Assembly: GCA_013397075.1 (NCBI GenBank)
Contig: VWZS01003947.1
Location: 1,442,727 to 1,506,726 of the forward strand
From: Rhabdornis inornatus
Lineage: Eukaryota > Chordata > Aves > Passeriformes > Rhabdornithidae
Length of the DNA: 64,000 nt
Direction: 5' to 3'
In this document: positions 57,801 to 64,000 of the stretch, piece by piece
Numbering within the stretch: the first letter of the stretch is position 1
Layout of the letters: each line of letters begins with the position of its first letter
Notes under the pieces: generated by a model
The model's input: the letters and a program-made list of their open reading frames with translations, nothing else
Told to the model about the DNA's origin: nothing
Database searches by the model: none
Position numbers and translations under genes: made by a program

Positions 57801-60800
57801 CAGGAATGTGTATTTGGACTGAAGCACAAGAATGCTAATACGTGGCTTTAGCACTGAAGAAGACAATAGTGGGAGGAAGAATTGTCCTCCCTGTCTATTC
57901 CCCCAGCCCACTTGAAAAAGCTCATCACCTCTGCATTGGGTATGGCAAGTAAGCATTAGGAATATACTCCCCTATGTAACATTTAACTGCTGTTTAGAGC
58001 ATAAAAGGGACAGAAAGGAAAACAAATGCTCACATATGAACAGGAGGCAGGATGAGGAAGCAATATGGCACTTGGTACAATCAAATAGGGCACTCCGTAA
58101 CACTTAGAAAGAGACTAGGAAACAGCAGAGCCAGGGAAGGAACTTTGGGTGTGATGGAAAGAGTAATTCAAGAAACTTTCCACTACATACAGTTGCTCTG
58201 CTCAAAGAAACTGCCTGAAAAAATAGAAGTTTTCAGGAAGTTTCGGATAAATAACACTAATTTTGATAGGAGCTTTGAGGGATTTGGGCTCAAGTTTACC
58301 TGGCAAGTTGTTCATTAACAATAAGGTCATGATCCCACAAATAATTTCAAACACTGATACACCTGTGTTCATCCCATAAGGAACTTCAGTTCCTCTGCTG
58401 AGAAGCTGAAGGACTGTGGTTTAATTAATCTCTAATACTAGAGAGATGGTCTCTCTTTCTGAGACATTTTGTCTGGTTTTGCTCATTTCCCTCTCTGAAG
58501 ATGCCATGTGGGCAGATTTCCAAAATTGCCATAAAAATCAAGAAGTGAAGCAATGGTTCTGCAGGTCCACCAAGCAAAGAAAGAGGATGTGAGCATCAAA
58601 TGGGAACAAAGGGGTGAAGTAGAACTCCACAGCAGAAGAATGTTAACCCAACAATGGACAGAGGGGCTAAAACGAAAAGGTAGACAAGCCAAAACAGAAA
58701 GAACCCCTAGAGTTAAAGGATAAGAGGATTTGACACTGAATGTAAGCAGATAACATTAGCTACTGTCTGCTTATCCAACACAGCATTCCTTCTACCACAA
58801 ACATCTACCAGCTTTAGTGGGTAGCTCTGCTCCACCTCTGAGACAGCAGAGATCTGCAGGGGCACATGTGAACAAGACACATCAAGAGAAAGAACTGGAA
58901 AATCTGTGACAAAAAGCATGAAGTATTGGCAACATCTAAGGAATTCTTCCATTTGAAAAACCTGTGCATGGAAGAAGTCAATGAGAAATTCAGTAGCCCC
59001 AAATTCAACACACTCATGTTACTCTTATTAAAGAAACACAACCAAAAACGAACAGCTTGGTTCAGAGGTTTTTTTGAAAAACAAAACTCATACAAAGAGG
59101 TTGTTTCAGGCAGTGCACCAAAACCATAACCATTTTTACTTTCAAAATGCATTTATAAAAATTCCTCCCCAACTTATCCTAAAATTTAAAAGAGAACCAA
59201 GGTGTTGGTGTCCTTCCTGGTAATCTTGGAAATATTTTCATACTTGAAGAACTACACTGCATTTTATAAACCAAAAAAAAACTAGTATTACTCACTTTAC
59301 TCCCCACAGGAAACATATAAAATACTTATTTTACTTGATATATTAAAATCTTGATAAAAATCATTTTAATTTTCAAAGCGCACCTAATCATACAAGTGTA
59401 TACACAGTATTAATATAAAAAAGTAGCATAAATTCAAATTTAAATTATCCAACAAGTCATGCTTTCAAAATCACTAGTTAGGAAAAAAAAATGGTGTCTA
59501 AATACCTGCTCCACCCCATTCTCCAAATCCAAAGAAAAGCAGAATTTGCAGCATCTGGAGAAGCAAAACAGGCTGCAAATTCTGACAAGGACAAAGCAAA
59601 TCCCTGAATAGTGTTCTCCTCACCAAGCACAGCCTTGGAAACTCTTTTCCTTTATAATTCAACCGTCAATTCAAGGACTTCAGCAGGCCTGATCTATTGT
59701 GGTAATACCACTAAGAGAACAGGAAAAGTTTTGGGAACCCTGAATTCATTCATTAATAGCTTTATACTTCAAGACTAACACCTTGCCAACTTCGAAATGT
59801 TCTGCCCTCCAAGGACAAGGGCACTGTAGAGAACAGTGAGCCTGCTTAGCTTTATGCTGATGAAGTTATCCTGTTAATGTCAGTGGTATGAGTCAAGGTT
59901 AAAATTGAACATAGTCTTATTTTTTCTGCACAGTTATATGAGACAAGTATGTGAGGATCATCCAGCCAAACATGCAGAGCCTTGAAGATCAGAAATTCAG
60001 AAGAGAACAGAACATCCTAAACAACCAGATAAACTAATCTAGTCTACTCTCTGCTACAGCAGTACAAAGTCCAGTGCTAGATGAGAGCACTTCATCTGAA
60101 ACAGCTGACGTAGAAAAACAAGAGGAAAAAACGTCTGCTGACCAGTACTCAAAGTAAGAGACTGAAGTCTAGCTAAATATGCAGTCACACACGCTTACCA
60201 TACTTTCAGAACTACAGAAAATAAGTGTATTCTTTGCACTTGTGTGTACATTAATTAGGGCCAGTCTATAAAATACACTTTAGTTCACAGGCTATTGATT
60301 CATTTTGATCTTTTGCAATAAGGTTCAATGAGCATTGGAAGACATCAAGAGCCACTGGTTTGCCCATTTCCTTAGTGAAAGAATAAAGATAATAAAAAAA
60401 TATTTTCTTCCATGGCTCCCCACACCTACCAGATTTAATTTTTCTTTAATATGCTTGAACCATGTCCAAAAAATGCTGGATATGGACAGTTCACGCTTGA
60501 GATCTCAGCAGTGTAAAAAAGAAAAAAAGCTATTATGCCTTGTCTACCTACGAAAATGAATTGTTTGTAGCCACATCAATAAAAACAGTAGTGTTGTAAG
60601 TATAATCACAATCAGGACTTAAGAGCACAGCCAGGAATTTACTGGGCTTGAGAAAGAAAATTAAAACACAAGCAAAGAAGAAAAGATTAAAATTATAGCT
60701 CCATAGTTACAAGTCTACACTTCAAATTCATACATAGTTTAAACTTAAGCTTCAAAAAGGGGGAAAAAATCCAATTCTGACCAGTTGGTAGGTCAGAACC

Positions 60801-63555
60801 TCTCTAATACTGATAAAACAAAGCACCCAGGGCATTACACGTTATTTAGAGAAATGCATGAAATATTTTGATTCCAAGCCAGTTTGAACAATACAATCCT
60901 GCTGTTTATCAGTGACTCAATTTTTAAAATATCTACATACACAAAGAATGGAATTTGAACAAAAAATTGTCTTTACAAATCCAAGAAAATGAAATGGCTA
61001 CTACAAAGAGAGCTAGTAAACAGAAATTATACCAGCACATACTCACAAACATCCTGTACAACGTGAAACAGCTAGCGTAAATTAACGCCAACTTTGTTTT
61101 AAGGCTTTAATTAACATGAAAACCTAGAGTGATCATTTCTGGCAGACAGTGTGCTTCAACACTTCCTAGGGGTAGGCTCAGTAGAGGGAAGATTAAATGC
61201 AAATGTGTGACCACACAGTTTCTCCCAAAATATCCAAAGCTCTATTCTACAGAGTACTACACTACACATACAGGGCAAAGGCAAAATCAACTAATTTTTC
61301 TTTCTTTCAACTACTAAATTTCTCATATATGTACTTTTAGCAGTTAAGTATCTTTTCTAAGAAGTCTGAAGTGGACATTAAGGCTTTTGAATCACTAAGG
61401 GCTTTAAAAAAGGCATTTAACTCTACAAAGTGCACAAAAAATTAATAAACTTATTTCTAAGAAATTGTGTCTAGCTTTGATTTTATTGCTGTGCTAGACT
61501 GTCCATCCTAAAATCAACATTAAATTCTTTCAAACCATCATGCCCATCAACAACATCAACTTTGTGCAAATCCAGATCCTATTTCTGACCTCTTAAAAAT
61601 TTACAATTTCACACCAGAGCCGTTATTAAACTGAACTTCACTTTATTTTGTCACAAACCCTGTTTATTTCAACAGGAATACAGGCTATTTGCAGACAATA
61701 ACGGAATTACCAGTACTGAGAAAGGAGTATCTTTTCTCTCCTTCACTGTCTTTCAACTGATTGTGAAGATCACATCTTTATTAGCCTGACTCACTGACAA
61801 CACGATGTTGAATGCATCATACCACTTGCATTACTTTTCTCCCCACTAAACAACCTTGGAACCTGTTTGACAGTGGGGTATCAAAGACACATTTCTTTCT
61901 CACAGTATTCTGTGATTCTTGTATCTTGCAACAGTACTGACTTCAACTCAAACCTCAACTGGAGAAAAAAAAAAATCTTCAGAATACGCCTCATGCTCCT
62001 CTCTTTTTCCTTCCCAGGTGTGTGGTTTGGCTTACATATAAAGCAACTGTCAGCATGAGAGGACAAGAGGAGGTGGCCTCAAGTTGCACCAAGGGAGCTT
62101 TAGATTTTTAGGAATTTTTTTCCCACCAAAAGGGTTGCAAAGCATTTTAAGAAATTGCCCAGAGAAGTGGTGGAGTTACCATCCTTGAAACTGTTCAAAA
62201 ACCATTTGGATATGGCACTTGAGGACATCATTTAGTGATGAACGTGGCGGTGATGAGTTTAGGAACAGAAAATACTACAGCTGTCAGCTGACAGACAGTC
62301 CAAGAAGCAATCACTTGTTCTGCTCTCTCTTGCAATCAGACAGAGAGCATGGTAACAATACTGGAATCTAGTTTTGCTCTGGGATATTTGCATAAGTCTT
62401 TGCTCTATTCCATCTTAACGTCTCAGAAATTCTTTGCATCTCTACAACGAGATAACATTCAAGTATGTTTATATCAGAGCCAGTACCAGACCCACAGAGA
62501 TAACTACTGTGTTAACCCAAGGCTACCTGAGCATTGTTGACATCCAACTGAAATGGTATAGATGGTCAAAACAGGCCCTTAACAGCTGTCTTTATCACCA
62601 CACTCAAACTTGCTGTGATAGCGATACTTCCGCATTGCTTTTAGGTTCTGTTTATTTGAGGGACATTTGGCTGCTTTAATGAAAAGGCATGAAAATGCCA
62701 CAAGTCTGCTAAATTATAGTGTCATTCATGAAGGACCATAATCATCCAAGTGCAGTGGAAATTCTGGGGTTACTGATGGCAGCCATAAGACACAGGCTAA
62801 AAAAAAAATGCTTCTGGTTCCAGCAACAGATGAAATTTGAACAATTTTCCTTGATTTAAAGGTATCATAATACAAGGCAGAGCTAAATAAATAAGGATAA
62901 CCAGGTCAAAGGGAAATCACAATTAAGCTTTATTTAGGTTTAATTATTGATGTCAGATAATAAAGAATATTGCACACAAGCAGCTTTAGTTTTACATGCT
63001 AAAATGAGAATTTGCTTTTAAAAGTGAAGATCTTCACTTTCAAGAGTGAATTATTTTTTAGGTAATAAAACTACCTTTCACGAGCGCAGCTTATTCTAAC
63101 TCTGGCCATGTAATTATTTCCCAGATACTCTAAAACTCAGTTGTCAGCTTTCTCAAGAAAGAAAACTTTTTTCCCCTTGAACTAACTAGCAGAGATGTAC
63201 ATTCATAAACCAAGACAAGAACACACTCTTATTACATTGAAGATTGACAATATAATTTCTCCAAGTTGTCAGAAAAATTTCAGATTCAGAAGACTTCCAT
63301 TAGGGCATGACACAGTTAATTACTGTCTTCCTAGTCTCACCAATTAGGCTTATTTTTTGTTTCACAAGATAATGTGATGTGTATTTATATATTAAAGATA
63401 TTATTACTCACTCTGAATTATTAAAATGTTATCATAGTGTTGGGGGTTGAATTTTCCCCTTTTCTTTCTGTGGAATTTTTCCCATTGTTATGTTAAGTAT
63501 TTGGAGCTACACCCAGAAGCTCAGATAGCTAAGTTAACAGTTTTCTCTCAAAGCG
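51816..63555 (-). other. BCAR3 5' intron
   Basis: 12 kb upstream of the 40-nt exon. Contains a CR1 fragment (62054-62265). I searched by eye on the - strand for the usual BCAR3 N-terminal exon motifs (GTLPRKKKG, SCDDFSHMG) and did not find them. Confidence 0.6.
62054..62265 (+). mobile_element. CR1-type LINE 3' fragment
   Basis: gaggacaagaggaggtggcc, ctcaagttgcaccaagggag, cccagagaagtggtggagtt and cacttgaggacatcatttag follow the CR1 3' region in + orientation; the terminal part is missing. Confidence 0.87.
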
Positions 63556-63559
63556 GGGA

Positions 63560-64000
63560 GGAGAAGGGGCAATACGGGAAAAGGAGAGGTGGGGTAGGGG
63601 CTGCTCTCTGGTTCTCCCGCTCGTCTGGCTCGGAGAAGGACGGTCGCTAGAAACTCCGCTCTGCCACGCTAACGCCGGGAGCTGCCTTCCTTGGCTGTGG
63701 GATCCCACAACCGCCCTGCTCGGACCCTCTCCCGCATCTCCTGCTGATTCCAGCACATCCTTTTGGAGCATCAGATCGACACTGCCCTGGGACCTGCGAG
63801 CAGCGTCTCCCCTCTACCCTTCCCATCTGGGACACAGACTCCATTCACCGCAGCGCCCCTCCAGACACGTGGGATCACCGCGTCTCCTCCCTGCTCACCG
63901 AGAGCTGGCAGGCAGCGCCAGAACGGCAACTGCACCGCAGAGGAAAGGTGGCCACAACCGAGAGAACCGCTTGCTGCGTCTTCTGCTCTGTTGTTGATCT
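63560..64000. promoter_or_regulatory. CpG-rich patch, candidate alternative BCAR3 promoter/first exon
   Basis: About 27 CpGs by eye in roughly 440 bases with high GC, against very few CpGs in the preceding 10 kb. On the - strand a consensus-like donor (cagctctcg|gtgagc) ends at 63899 and a CACGTG E-box lies at about 63866-63871. No convincing coding frame. It could be a 5' non-coding exon and promoter of BCAR3, or an unrelated GC-rich insertion cut by the window edge. Confidence 0.4.

Noticed and set aside
63529..63844. Two overlapping - strand open frames in the CpG-rich patch
   Set aside because: Long frames are expected by chance in GC-rich DNA; the peptides resemble nothing and the patch is better explained as a promoter or non-coding exon.
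28000..64000. Search for miR-760 and for the canonical BCAR3 start exon
   Set aside because: In human both lie in the BCAR3 5' region, but neither the mature miR-760 sequence nor the GTLPRKKKG-type coding motif was seen by eye on either strand; probably right of the window or absent.

Overview
This window is a piece of a bird nuclear genome. The evidence is spliced vertebrate genes with GT-AG introns, an AT-rich background with few CpGs, several 3' fragments of CR1-type LINEs, and a solo LTR that resembles an endogenous-retrovirus LTR family common in songbirds and other Neoaves. No bacterial-style operon, CRISPR array, rRNA or tRNA was seen. Two genes are present, tail to tail, in the order known for mammals (human 1p22: FNBP1L then BCAR3).

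Left part, + strand, 1 to about 16.2 kb: the 3' half of FNBP1L (TOCA-1). Nine coding exons were read by splice site and frame (958-1104, 1832-2035, 4368-4526, 8019-8033, 10104-10213, 10758-10890, 11347-11441, 11933-12081, 12460-12638). They join in one frame to give 396 residues: the end of the F-BAR domain, a linker, the HR1 (CDC42-binding) domain, an acidic stretch and a C-terminal SH3 domain. The linker holds two optional in-frame cassettes, a 159-nt exon and a 15-nt microexon. The C-terminus has two readable endings, one by reading through and one by removing a 1043-nt intron. The 3' UTR carries a strong G-quadruplex motif and several AATAAA signals.

Middle and right, - strand, 16.6 kb to at least 51.8 kb: BCAR3 (NSP2/AND-34). 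Nine coding exons between 16946 and 27855 encode an unbroken 706-residue core: an SH2 domain, a Pro/Ser-rich linker and a C-terminal Cdc25-homology (RasGEF-like) domain that in this family binds p130Cas. Two alternative N-terminal exons splice in phase onto this core: a 40-nt internal exon at 51776-51815, whose upstream partners lie beyond the window, and a start-codon exon at 38147-38230 that would give a complete 734-residue protein. The large 5' introns (27.9-38.1, 38.3-51.8 and 51.8-64 kb) hold only repeats and unassigned sequence, ending in a CpG-rich patch at 63.56-64 kb that could be an alternative promoter.

FNBP1L (CDC42/N-WASP actin nucleation, membrane curvature) and BCAR3 (Cas/Src adhesion signalling) both act on actin and cell motility, but nothing here shows that they are co-regulated, apart from closely spaced convergent 3' ends. 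No undescribed system was found. The most useful observations concern alternative exons and transcript ends.
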